Shown here piece after piece: positions 46,834 through 54,124 of a stretch of 64,000 nucleotides of DNA. The stretch spans positions 1 to 64,000 of the forward strand of contig VRUJ01000018.1 of the NCBI GenBank assembly GCA_019456165.1, given 5' to 3'. The notes under the pieces were generated by a model, which saw only the letters and a program-made list of their open reading frames with translations, made no database searches and was not told the origin of the DNA. Numbering within the stretch: position 1 is the stretch's first letter; every line of letters starts with the position of its first letter. Source of the DNA: Chloroflexota bacterium. Its GTDB lineage: Bacteria; Chloroflexota; Anaerolineae; Anaerolineales; UBA11579. Made by a program: the position numbers and the translations under genes.

Positions 46834-47190
46834 TTATTTAGTTCCCACGCTGTCCAGTACGCGCCGGATGATGGTATCTAACAACTGCGAATCTACCCCA
46901 TCACCTAATCTTTCGACAACTGCTTTGTGGACGCGCTGCTGTAAAGCATTTTTGTTCTTTGCGGGTTGTGGACGGGAGGTAGATACCGGCGGCGAGTGTT
47001 GTTTTGCAATGTAGGGCCTTTCTGGCGCGCTGGGAGGAGTATCGTGTTCACGCAAGAGTTCAACTCCCAGGCGGCGGGCTTTATCGCGCGCCAAATCGGT
47101 TAACACCACGTCATCATCAACAACCAGGGAGGTTACCCCTCTCGCCTTTAGGTCTTCAATATCATGGTCGGTATAAAATGTTTTGGGCAT
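46834..47190 (-). CDS. BMC accessory protein with encapsulation-like C-terminus
   Basis: The 118-residue protein has two parts joined by a Pro/Ser/Gln-rich linker. The N-terminal 47 residues (TDHDIEDLKARGVTSLVVD ... DLARDKARRLGVELL) resemble a small domain found at the start of EutT-like and other BMC accessory proteins, as I recall. The C-terminus (RVHKAVVERLGDGVDSQLL, then IIRRVLDSV) is an amphipathic helix like those that direct cargo into the shell. The ATG at 47190 has GGAG six bases upstream; the longer frame to 47316 overlaps the BMC-T gene antigenically without homology. Function unknown. Confidence 0.7.
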   Translation of the reverse strand: MPKTFYTDHDIEDLKARGVTSLVVDDDVVLTDLARDKARRLGVELLREHDTPPSAPERPYIAKQHSPPVSTSRPQPAKNKNALQQRVHKAVVERLGDGVDSQLLDTIIRRVLDSVGTK

Positions 47191-47228
47191 AATGTTCTCC
47201 AAATTAATAAGAAAAGAAACTACATCCA

Positions 47229-47855
47229 TCAGCCTTCTGTACCCTCTAGGCTTTCCAGGGCTTGAGTGGCGGCGTCTCTGGCAGTCACCATCTCGGATTC
47301 TGTACCTGAGAGCCACATCCGTCCAAAGCGCCCAACCGAAGAAACATGGATGATCTTGATAGTAGCTTTCTTTTCGGCTTCATTACATGCGTAATTAATA
47401 TACGCTGCGGGTGCCACTTCGACAACCAGCAAAGTTTCATGAGGTACAAGCATACTGCCTCGCCTGAAACGGTTGAGCAACTGAGCCTGGTAAGGGTCCA
47501 CATTGGTGATCAACTGTGTTGAGGCGATTTTCGGGCGAATGCGGTCTTCTGCCTTCAGACCCAGCCTGTCAAGCACGATGCGGCCAGACTCGAGTACAGC
47601 AGCCTGGTTAAGTGAATGTACCTCAAACATACCGAACTCACGCTCAACTATCTGTGCACCCGGCCTTGCTTCAGTAGCTTTCACGGCAATATCTACCGTG
47701 CGAAAAACTTCATTTCCGGGAGCCATTTCCACATACAAAGAAGCCATGCCTTCCGTGGGAAGGTCACCTTGTGTGACCGTTCCAACAAATGCGGCGTATT
47801 GCGGCTGCATGCGGTCAAGATATGAATACACTCGTAAGGAAAATTCATTAGCCAT
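47229..47855 (-). CDS. BMC-T shell protein (tandem BMC domains)
   Basis: The 208-residue protein contains two BMC domains, giving a trimeric pseudohexamer. The first is about residues 35-95 (VFRTVDIAVKATEARPGAQI). The second is about 130-200 (LLVVEVAPAAYINYACNEAEK, VGRFGRMWLSGTESEM). Such trimers often carry a larger pore or bind a cofactor. It is the only BMC-T of the locus, suggesting a single entry or exit tile for substrates or redox cofactors. A 12-residue region of the second domain contains one cysteine (YACNEAEKK). Confidence 0.85.
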   Translation of the reverse strand: MANEFSLRVYSYLDRMQPQYAAFVGTVTQGDLPTEGMASLYVEMAPGNEVFRTVDIAVKATEARPGAQIVEREFGMFEVHSLNQAAVLESGRIVLDRLGLKAEDRIRPKIASTQLITNVDPYQAQLLNRFRRGSMLVPHETLLVVEVAPAAYINYACNEAEKKATIKIIHVSSVGRFGRMWLSGTESEMVTARDAATQALESLEGTEG

Positions 47856-47877
47856 AGAAACTCCTAGTTATCGATTT

Positions 47878-48088
47878 AACCTTGCTAAGGTTTAATTATA
47901 TAAGACTTTCGTAAAACTACAGTAATTTTGTGCATTTATGTTTCTATCGTATATAACAAGGGGTTTAAACCCCTTGTCTTTGACAGACGACTACTAAATT
48001 GCTAAAGCCCAATAATTATTTACTCCAAAACTAGATAACATCAAAAAGTATGCTAATCATTTTTCAAATTCCAAACCTTCGCAAGGTT
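47878..48088. repeat. Pair of AACCTTNNNAAGGTT palindromes within the BMC operon
   Basis: AACCTTGCTAAGGTT at 47878-47892 and AAACCTTCGCAAGGTT at 48073-48088 bracket about 180 bases between the BMC-T and EutJ-like genes. A second palindrome (47957-47976) lies between them. The 262-base gap is the largest in the operon and contains no gene that I can support. Confidence 0.65.
47957..47976. repeat. 20-bp perfect palindrome
   Basis: CAAGGGGTTTAAACCCCTTG is a perfect self-complementary 20-mer, followed on the plus strand by TCTTT. It could be a protein-binding site, a transcript-end hairpin or a dispersed repeat; the sequence does not decide. Confidence 0.5.
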
Positions 48089-48117
48089 ATGGAAAACAAG
48101 GTTTTGGAATAATTTCA

Positions 48118-48975
48118 TTAATTGCTTATATCATGCATCGCGATTCCCAGCGGGGTCACAAAGACCGGCCTGGGTGGAACTTCTGCAGGAATTCCAGTGA
48201 ATTCCTCAACCACCTGCGCAATTCCAGGGAAAGCGCAGCTGCCTCCAACCAGGGTGATCTTTTCGACTGGGAAACCAGCAACGTGACGGGCAGCTATGCT
48301 GGCAACCTTTTCCATCACCGGTTGGATGACGGGGAACAATCGTTTTTGCTGATCAGGATCAATCTTCATTGCTTCAGCAGCCTCAAAAGATATGTCATGC
48401 GCTCCAGCGATCACCAGGGAAAAATGCGTCCCGCCTGTGGCTTCATCTGCCGTGTAGACTACCTCGCCGTCTTGCAAAATGGCGATTCCAGTCGTACCCC
48501 CGCCAACATCCACGATTGCGCCATCCTGTAAACAGAGGACAGCATTGGCCGCGGAAGGCTCGTCCACCATTGCGCGGCATTGCATACCAGCAGCTTCAAC
48601 CACGTTTGCAGTTGCTCTCACTTCGACCTGCGCTACTCCGGGGGGGTAACCGGTCGCCGCGTGGGTCAGCTCGCGGCCCAGCCGTTCTTCAACCCGCTGC
48701 TTCATCTCACTGAGCAAGTCAACCGCTCCAGCGAAATCCACCACCAGGCCATCGCGGGCCACCTGTGCGAATTGGTATTCGCCAACCAAGGGCTGATCAT
48801 TTTGGTCCAGAACAGCCAGCACGAGGTAGGCAGTTCCCAGGTCTACCCCTACATGTAAGGGTCCTTCTGGGGCGCTCTCTAATGCAGGTGGTTGTGGGTC
48901 AGCAATCCAATGAATGACCTGTTCGGCGCGCGCAAGATAATCCGCGATATCTGCGTATGGTTTATTGCCAGCTAT
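48118..48975 (-). CDS. EutJ-like BMC chaperone/ATPase, no canonical start codon
   Basis: The protein is related to EutJ, an Hsp70/actin-fold ATPase found in BMC loci. Motifs include the N-terminal phosphate loop [16 protein letters not shown], the second phosphate loop [13 protein letters not shown] and the adenosine motif [10 protein letters not shown]. An ATG, GTG or TTG in frame occurs only at 48822, inside the first phosphate motif. The open frame reaches 48975, where ATA overlaps the TAG of BMC-H, giving about 285 residues, close to the expected 278. I take 48975 as the start with low certainty; ATT at 48915 is another option. Confidence 0.7.
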   Translation of the reverse strand: MAGNKPYADIADYLARAEQVIHWIADPQPPALESAPEGPLHVGVDLGTAYLVLAVLDQNDQPLVGEYQFAQVARDGLVVDFAGAVDLLSEMKQRVEERLGRELTHAATGYPPGVAQVEVRATANVVEAAGMQCRAMVDEPSAANAVLCLQDGAIVDVGGGTTGIAILQDGEVVYTADEATGGTHFSLVIAGAHDISFEAAEAMKIDPDQQKRLFPVIQPVMEKVASIAARHVAGFPVEKITLVGGSCAFPGIAQVVEEFTGIPAEVPPRPVFVTPLGIAMHDISN

Positions 48976-49301
48976 TTCTTACCGCCAGCCGAACGTCCGC
49001 CAATCGCGCCTTTTGAGGTCTGAGGCAGGATCATCTCTACGTTCTCATGCGGGCGTGGAATAACATGTACGGAAACCAAATCGCCAACGCGTTTTGCTGC
49101 CGCAGCGCCAGCGTCGGTTGCAGCTTTCACTGCGCCGACGTCGCCACGCACCATGACGGTGACAAAGCCGCCGCCGGTGTACTCAGAGCCAATCAATACT
49201 ACGTTAGCTGCCTTGACCATGGCGTCAGCAGCTTCAACTGAGCCGATGAGACCACGTGTCTCAACCATTCCAAGGGCTATTAATGCTGGATCTTGTTCCA
49301 T
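48972..49301 (-). CDS. BMC-H shell protein
   Basis: The 109-residue hexamer-forming protein builds the facets of the shell. It opens with [26 protein letters not shown] and contains [26 protein letters not shown] and HVIPRPH at the end of the core. The pore-lining segment around GSEYTGGG fits the usual Gly-rich pore. A 22-residue tail ([15 protein letters not shown] at its end) is basic and Gly-rich. It is the only BMC-H in the locus, so it must form most of the shell. RBS GGAGA lies five bases before ATG. Confidence 0.93.
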   Translation of the reverse strand: MEQDPALIALGMVETRGLIGSVEAADAMVKAANVVLIGSEYTGGGFVTVMVRGDVGAVKAATDAGAAAAKRVGDLVSVHVIPRPHENVEMILPQTSKGAIGGRSAGGKK

Positions 49302-49361
49302 ATTTCTCTCCTAAAATAAAATATTGGTTAGTTTGTAAGGGTTTTTTATAAAACTCTCTTA

Positions 49362-50831
49362 TTATGCGTGTAAGATTTCTTTCACCGCGGCTTGAACCGC
49401 TGCGGCAATTTCTTGCGGAGAAGGTCCAAAGACCTTCCCAGCGGGAACGCTGCCTGGGCGCATGGCGCTCTCTGGGGGTGAGGATGTTTCATAGGCCATG
49501 CGTTTGAGGTTGAAAAGATGCTCTACGGTGACGTTATCACCCGTAATGGCGCCTCCAAACCCTCCCGACCCCAAAGTTAACGAGGGGCGTAGTTTCGTGG
49601 TCAACCCGATCATGCCTAAAGTTCCCATAGTGTTCACGCCCATGCGGAAGACCGGCTTATCTAAAGCAAACTCCATGATCACTTTTTCATCCGTGGCGTG
49701 GATTATGAGGCTGTGGCCGCGGCCGCCAAAGTGGATCAATTCCAAACATATTTCGCAGCACGGTTCCCAACCATCCGCTTCATACCATCCAAGAACAGTG
49801 GTTAATTTTTCGCGTGAGAGCGGTTCTTCTGGGCCTACTTTATCCAAACGCACCACGAGAATACGCGCCGATTCTGGCACTTGGATACCCGCCATGGCAG
49901 CCAGGTATTGGGGAGACTTGCCCACAGTTTGAGGGTTGATCGCTCCGTTGGGGAAGAACAGAGTATTGCGCAGGGCCTCGGCTTGAGCTGCATTGATAAA
50001 GTACGCCCCTTCCGCTTCTACCAACTGTTTAAGTCTGGCCGCAATAGGTTTATCTGCGACGACGGCTTGTTCAGTTGCACAGATCACTGAGTAATCGAAG
50101 GCTTTGCTTGCCACTATATAACGGGCAGCCTTTTCGAGATCAGCGCTGCGGTCCACGTATGCCGGGACATTGCCAGGGCCGACGCCGTAAGCAGGCTTAC
50201 CAGCCGAATGCGCGGCGCGCACCATATCGCTTCCCCCAGTCGCCAGGATCACTCCAATATATTTATGTTTCATTAATTCATCAACCCCCTGCAAACTAAC
50301 CTGTGAAATGCAATTAATTAATCCTTTGGGCGCTCCAGCTTCCACGGCTGCACGGGCCATCAAGTTGGCGGTTTCCACACAGCTATTCACCGCCGAAGGG
50401 TGCGGGGCAACAACTATCCCGTTGCGAGCTTTCACCGAGATCAATATCTTGTTCATCACCGTGGATGTGGGGTTAGTGCTGGGAGTCAGGGCAGCAACCA
50501 CACCCATCGGCCAGGCAATTTCGTAAACCTTCGTTGCCGGATCCTGGTTCACAATCCCCACAGTCTTGATATCTTTGATGCTCTCCCAGACCATCTTGGA
50601 AGCAAATTCGTTTTTTAGCTTCTTGTGCTCCGGCACGCCGTAACCGGTTTCCTCAGCAGCCATACGCCCCAAACGCTCAGATGCTCCGAAGGCTGCCGCG
50701 GCCATGGCCGCGCACACACGGTCAACCTGCTCCTGATTAGCTCGCGCCCAAAGGCGTTGGGCATCCCGTGCGGCTACAGCCATGCTGCGGGCTTGTTGGA
50801 TAGAAAGTAAATCTTTATCAATATCAACCAT
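49362..50831 (-). CDS. CoA-acylating aldehyde dehydrogenase with C-terminal encapsulation peptide
   Basis: The 489-residue protein belongs to the EutE/PduP family and oxidises an aldehyde to acyl-CoA with NAD+ and CoA. The catalytic Cys is at about 251 (SVICATEQAVV). Other motifs are TPSTNPTSTVMNK and GVGPGNVPAYVD. It differs from EutE/PduP in having its targeting helix at the C-terminus (SPQEIAAAVQAAVKEILHA) after a Pro/Gly linker. With DeoC in the same operon the aldehyde is most likely acetaldehyde. A phosphotransacylase and an alcohol dehydrogenase are not seen in the locus. Confidence 0.92.
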   Translation of the reverse strand: MVDIDKDLLSIQQARSMAVAARDAQRLWARANQEQVDRVCAAMAAAAFGASERLGRMAAEETGYGVPEHKKLKNEFASKMVWESIKDIKTVGIVNQDPATKVYEIAWPMGVVAALTPSTNPTSTVMNKILISVKARNGIVVAPHPSAVNSCVETANLMARAAVEAGAPKGLINCISQVSLQGVDELMKHKYIGVILATGGSDMVRAAHSAGKPAYGVGPGNVPAYVDRSADLEKAARYIVASKAFDYSVICATEQAVVADKPIAARLKQLVEAEGAYFINAAQAEALRNTLFFPNGAINPQTVGKSPQYLAAMAGIQVPESARILVVRLDKVGPEEPLSREKLTTVLGWYEADGWEPCCEICLELIHFGGRGHSLIIHATDEKVIMEFALDKPVFRMGVNTMGTLGMIGLTTKLRPSLTLGSGGFGGAITGDNVTVEHLFNLKRMAYETSSPPESAMRPGSVPAGKVFGPSPQEIAAAVQAAVKEILHA

Positions 50832-50907
50832 ACGCTTACCTCACTCACAAATCTTGCGAAACTGACACCCAAAGAATGGATGTTGAGCTTTTACAAGGTT
50901 TACACTA

Positions 50908-51198
50908 TTACGATTGTCTGTATACTTCTTCTCCGGCGACTTCCAACCAGTCGATGACTGCCATGATGACAGCGTCAACAGGGCTGTTTTTGGTTTGGTT
51001 AGTTTGACGCCCGCCGGAACCATGCGCGGTTAGCACCAGATCTCCAACGCCAGCGTCTAATGTATCGACGGCCACATAGGGTTTACCGTTTACCTTTCCG
51101 GTCTCATCCGTTGGCCGTAGGATAAGCAGCTTGCGTCCGGTCAAATTCTCATCTTTTATCGTCGAAACCGTGGTTCCGATCACTCGGGCAATACGCAT
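50908..51198 (-). CDS. BMC-P shell vertex protein (EutN/CcmL family)
   Basis: The 96-residue protein is closely similar to its neighbour at 51202-51516: both open with RVIGTT(V/I)STIK/VKDE and share the PVDAVI core. It contains GDLVLTAHGSGGRQTNQTKN, the loop that usually carries variable residues. Three bases separate it from the neighbour. It probably forms pentamers, or mixed vertices with its paralogue. Confidence 0.92.
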   Translation of the reverse strand: MRIARVIGTTVSTIKDENLTGRKLLILRPTDETGKVNGKPYVAVDTLDAGVGDLVLTAHGSGGRQTNQTKNSPVDAVIMAVIDWLEVAGEEVYRQS

Positions 51199-51201
51199 GC
51201 C

Positions 51202-51516
51202 TTACTCCGTTTCTTTCTGAATTCCAGATTGGCGGTAAACCATCTGGCCATCTACTTCCAGCTCATCCAACACACCGATTATGACTGCATCGACAGGGCA
51301 ATCCTTGGTCAGGTAAGTTTGGCGCGCACTGGAACCTTCCGCCGTCATCACCAGGTCGCCCTGGCCAGCATCCACCAGGTCTATGGCGACAAATGAATCG
51401 CCAACGCTTTTCTCCCCAGTGGCGTCCGACTGCCGCACTATCAGCAGTTTGGTACCGCTGATCTTTTCATCTTTCACTGTCGAAATTGTGGTTCCAATTA
51501 CACGCGCGATCTTCAC
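51202..51516 (-). CDS. BMC-P shell vertex protein (EutN/CcmL family)
   Basis: The 104-residue paralogue of the preceding gene reads RVIGTTISTVKDEKISGTKL ... PVDAVIIGVLDELEVDGQMV. I chose the GTG at 51516, because GGAG lies six bases upstream and the resulting start KIARVIGTT matches the paralogue. It has an extra C-terminal tail of about ten residues. A recent tandem duplication explains the pair. Confidence 0.9.
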   Translation of the reverse strand: MKIARVIGTTISTVKDEKISGTKLLIVRQSDATGEKSVGDSFVAIDLVDAGQGDLVMTAEGSSARQTYLTKDCPVDAVIIGVLDELEVDGQMVYRQSGIQKETE

Positions 51517-51537
51517 ACAATGCTCCAAATAATATTT

Positions 51538-52473
51538 CTAATATGCTTTAGCTGCAACCGCAGGGGTAGCGGAAAACACCTCTCCGGATTGCATCTCTTC
51601 CTGAGCTATCTTCACACCCGCGCTGGCCCCAATGCGCGTTGCGCCTGCCTCAACCATGCTGAGAGCATCTTCCAAATCACCGACGCCTCCCGAGGCTTTA
51701 ATGCCCATCTCAGAGCCAACCACACGGCGCATGAGAGCGATATCCTCGACGGTAGCGCCGCCTCCAGCGAAGCCGGTGGAGGTCTTGACAAAATCTGCAC
51801 CCGCTTCTTTAGCCAGCAAGCAGGCGGTTATCTTTTCATCTCTGCTGAGCAATGATGTTTCAATGATCACTTTGACCAGCGATCCTGCAGCATGCGCCAC
51901 ACGTACCACCCCATTGATATCACGCGCCCCCAGTTCCAAATCACCGGCTTTAAGCGCGCCAATGTTGATCACCATGTCGATTTCCGTAGCGCCATCGCGC
52001 AGGGCGGTCTCGGTTTCGAAAGCCTTAACTTCGGGTGAGGATGCTCCGAGGGGAAATCCGATAACGGTGGTGATATCCACGTTGGTATCCCGTAAAAGAT
52101 CCGCGGCGAGACGCACATGCGTTGGGTTAACACATACTGATGCAAAACCAAACTTGCGCGCCTCAAAACACAGCTGCGCGATTTGGTCTGCGGTGGCATC
52201 CGGTTTCAGCAGGGTGTGGTCGATCAGGTGAGCGACACTGGGGTCGTCGGGAATGCCGCCTAAAGTGGATGTGAGGCGGTCGGCTCCCGCGCTGACCACC
52301 TGGCCGATACGGTCAAAGCAGGTCTGCACACAGATGCCTTCAGCGCATTCTTTTGTGCAATAAGCGCCCTCTTCAGCAGTTGCCCTATTCTCTTGCTCTG
52401 CCATAGCAAGCAATACTTCACGAGTGACTATCTCAACGATCAATTCAACTTGTTTGGAATCTACAGTAACCAT
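51538..52473 (-). CDS. deoC: Deoxyribose-phosphate aldolase with BMC-targeting N-terminal extension
   Basis: The 311-residue protein splits 2-deoxyribose-5-phosphate into acetaldehyde and glyceraldehyde-3-phosphate. The Schiff-base lysine is at about 230 ([14 protein letters not shown]). Asp 166 (EIDMVINIG) and Lys 259 (GIKASGGV) complete the catalytic set. Compared with E. coli DeoC it carries 60 to 80 extra N-terminal residues. Residues of about 5-25 ([19 protein letters not shown]) form an amphipathic targeting-type helix. Next comes a cysteine cluster at 39, 43, 48 and 52 ([10 protein letters not shown] ...) that could bind a metal, an iron-sulphur centre or form disulphides. It is 6 bases from the RpiB gene. 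Confidence 0.93.
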   Translation of the reverse strand: MVTVDSKQVELIVEIVTREVLLAMAEQENRATAEEGAYCTKECAEGICVQTCFDRIGQVVSAGADRLTSTLGGIPDDPSVAHLIDHTLLKPDATADQIAQLCFEARKFGFASVCVNPTHVRLAADLLRDTNVDITTVIGFPLGASSPEVKAFETETALRDGATEIDMVINIGALKAGDLELGARDINGVVRVAHAAGSLVKVIIETSLLSRDEKITACLLAKEAGADFVKTSTGFAGGGATVEDIALMRRVVGSEMGIKASGGVGDLEDALSMVEAGATRIGASAGVKIAQEEMQSGEVFSATPAVAAKAY

Positions 52474-52479
52474 TTCATT

Positions 52480-53055
52480 TCACCTAAGCGATTCAATTTC
52501 CATTATTTTATCTACCCGGCGAGCATGCCGCCCGCCGCCAAATTCTGTCTTTAACCAGATTTCTACTATTTGACGAGCAAGATTCGGGCCGATCAATCCA
52601 GCTCCAAGGGAGAGCACGTTGGCATTGTTGTGCTCGCGGCTGTTGACTGCGGTTGCGTAGTCGTAGCACATAGCAGCCCGTACTCCGTGAACCTTATTGG
52701 CTGCCATACAGCTTCCAATACCTGCGCCATCAATGATTATGCCCCGCCAGGCTTCTCCCAAGGCAACTTTAGCAGCCACCGCGAGAGCCAGGTCTGGGTA
52801 ATCCACCGATTCGGCGCTGTGGGTTCCGCAATCGATGACTTCATAACCAAGTTCAGCCAAATATGGTTTCAACGCTTCTTTGAGCGCGAAACCGCCGTGG
52901 TCGGCGCCAATTGCTACGCTATTGCTGGTTTTTTCTAGTGTAATCGGCTCGATCATTGGTGCAGTAGCGCTGGTTTGCTTTCCCTGTAATTGCAGGGTGC
53001 GTTGAACCACACGGTGGACGATCTCTTGGATTTCGGGATCAGAAGGAATACTCAT
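52480..53055 (-). CDS. RpiB-like sugar-phosphate isomerase with targeting extension
   Basis: The 191-residue protein has the RpiB/LacAB fold with its start AIGADHGGFALKEALKPYL and NSREHNNANVLSLGA. A leader of about 45 residues contains an amphipathic helix (EIQEIVHRVVQRTLQLQG), so it is likely cargo. The loop that usually carries the catalytic Cys (CGTGIG in E. coli) reads IDGAGIGSCMAANK, with Asp at that position (about residue 109) and a Cys seven residues later. The substrate may therefore differ from ribose-5-phosphate. The ATG at 53055 is preferred to the TTG at 53061. Confidence 0.85.
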   Translation of the reverse strand: MSIPSDPEIQEIVHRVVQRTLQLQGKQTSATAPMIEPITLEKTSNSVAIGADHGGFALKEALKPYLAELGYEVIDCGTHSAESVDYPDLALAVAAKVALGEAWRGIIIDGAGIGSCMAANKVHGVRAAMCYDYATAVNSREHNNANVLSLGAGLIGPNLARQIVEIWLKTEFGGGRHARRVDKIMEIESLR

Positions 53056-53075
53056 ATGCAATTCTCAGGGTAACT

Positions 53076-53867
53076 CTATCTCTCACCCGCAGCAGCGACT
53101 GGCAGCCTGCGGAAGACGGATTCTTCCTTGCTGGAACGCAGCTTCAGGTTTGCATAAAAGCGCACCCTATCGGCGCGCAGCTCTGAATCAACGTACTCGA
53201 TGACTTGTCCGTTAGAAGTGCGAGTTTCGCGGTGAAACACCAAAACAACTACTGGAGGAGTAAGGCCTAAAAGCCGGGCGACTTCGGGAGTTGCCAGGCT
53301 GGCCTCGATCTCCTGCTCGGCATGGTCGGGGCGTTTGCCGTACGCGTTAGACAACGTTTCGTAGAGCGAAGCTATCGCGAAATCATTTTCGAGCAAATCT
53401 GGAAAAAGCTGGTGGGGCAAATATGAACGTTCGATAGCTGTTGGTTCGCCGTCCATCATCCGTACACGGTAGAGAAAGACCACTTCGGCGCCCAACTGAA
53501 TATTCAACCTGCGGGATAGGAACGTGTCTGCGGGGATCAGCCTGGCTTCCAGCACCTGGCTGGTCACCTTTTTTCCGCGCATCTGCATCTCTTGGGTGAA
53601 ACCGTAAAGGTATTCTGCGGTCTTTGTCATGCGGTTATCTGCAACGAATGTCCCCAACCCATGTACAGTCTTTAAAACGCCCTGGTTGACCAGATCGCTG
53701 ATGGCATGGCGCACAGTGTTGCGCCCTACCGCGAATATGCGCCCCATTTCGCTTTCCGAGGGAATGCGCTCATTGGGCTGCAATTCTCCGCTTTCGATCT
53801 GGCTCAAAATAGATTGGGCCACAACCTGATAAAGCGGGATCGCTTGCTGGTTTCTAGGTATGCTCAA
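53076..53867 (-). CDS. GntR-family transcriptional regulator (HutC/UTRA type)
   Basis: The 263-residue protein has an N-terminal winged helix-turn-helix (PLYQVVAQSILSQIESGELQ ... PSESEMGRIFAVGRNTVRHAI) and a C-terminal UTRA ligand-binding domain (GAEVVFLYRVRMMDGEPTAIE, PVVVLVFHRET). It is the first gene of the BMC operon, a common arrangement for local repressors. The ligand is plausibly a pathway intermediate such as a deoxyribose or ribose phosphate (inferred). It probably binds the tandem repeats at 53890-53919 and so controls itself and the operon. Confidence 0.9.
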   Translation of the reverse strand: MSIPRNQQAIPLYQVVAQSILSQIESGELQPNERIPSESEMGRIFAVGRNTVRHAISDLVNQGVLKTVHGLGTFVADNRMTKTAEYLYGFTQEMQMRGKKVTSQVLEARLIPADTFLSRRLNIQLGAEVVFLYRVRMMDGEPTAIERSYLPHQLFPDLLENDFAIASLYETLSNAYGKRPDHAEQEIEASLATPEVARLLGLTPPVVVLVFHRETRTSNGQVIEYVDSELRADRVRFYANLKLRSSKEESVFRRLPVAAAGER

Positions 53868-53889
53868 AATTAGAAGAACCTCTAATAGT

Positions 53890-53955
53890 CACTTGTTCCA
53901 ACATATACCAACATGTACCACTGAGATTATAGCACATTTTTTGATGGCGAGTCAA
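53890..53955 (-). promoter_or_regulatory. BMC operon promoter with tandem 10-bp operator repeats
   Basis: On the minus strand, TTGACT (53955-53950), an 18-base spacer and TATAAT (53931-53926) form a near-consensus promoter. Immediately after the -10 come three 10-base direct repeats: GGTACATGTT (53919-53910), GGTATATGTT (53909-53900) and GGAACAAGTG (53899-53890). They cover the expected transcription start. One repeat per helical turn and the GTACAT/GTATAT cores suit a GntR-type repressor. Confidence 0.65.
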
Positions 53956-53970
53956 GCGTTAAAATTCAAT

Positions 53971-54008
53971 TTAACCGCCGATGAACGCTGATTCTCGCAA
54001 ATATTAAT
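53971..54008. repeat. Copy of the dispersed CGC-rich repeat
   Basis: TTAACCGCCGATGAACGCTG and the following ATTCTCGCAAATATTA are a diverged relative of the repeats at 37.6, 55.6 and 61.2 kb, here in the reverse sense. Confidence 0.45.
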
Positions 54009-54124
54009 GATTTTGATGGGATATTATGTATATTTGGGTACCGAAGATGATTAGAACCAACGAATTGAAGCAAATATTGTTATAATTCACCTAACCTATA
54101 ATTAATTAAAACGGAGGGCCAGAG

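Noticed and set aside
46246-46881. 211-codon plus-strand frame antisense to two BMC-P genes
   Set aside because: It overlaps two well-supported BMC-P genes and part of the accessory gene, has low-complexity Ser/Arg/Thr composition and matches no family.
51632-52231. 199-codon plus-strand frame antisense to deoC
   Set aside because: Complement of a high-confidence aldolase; no family pattern.
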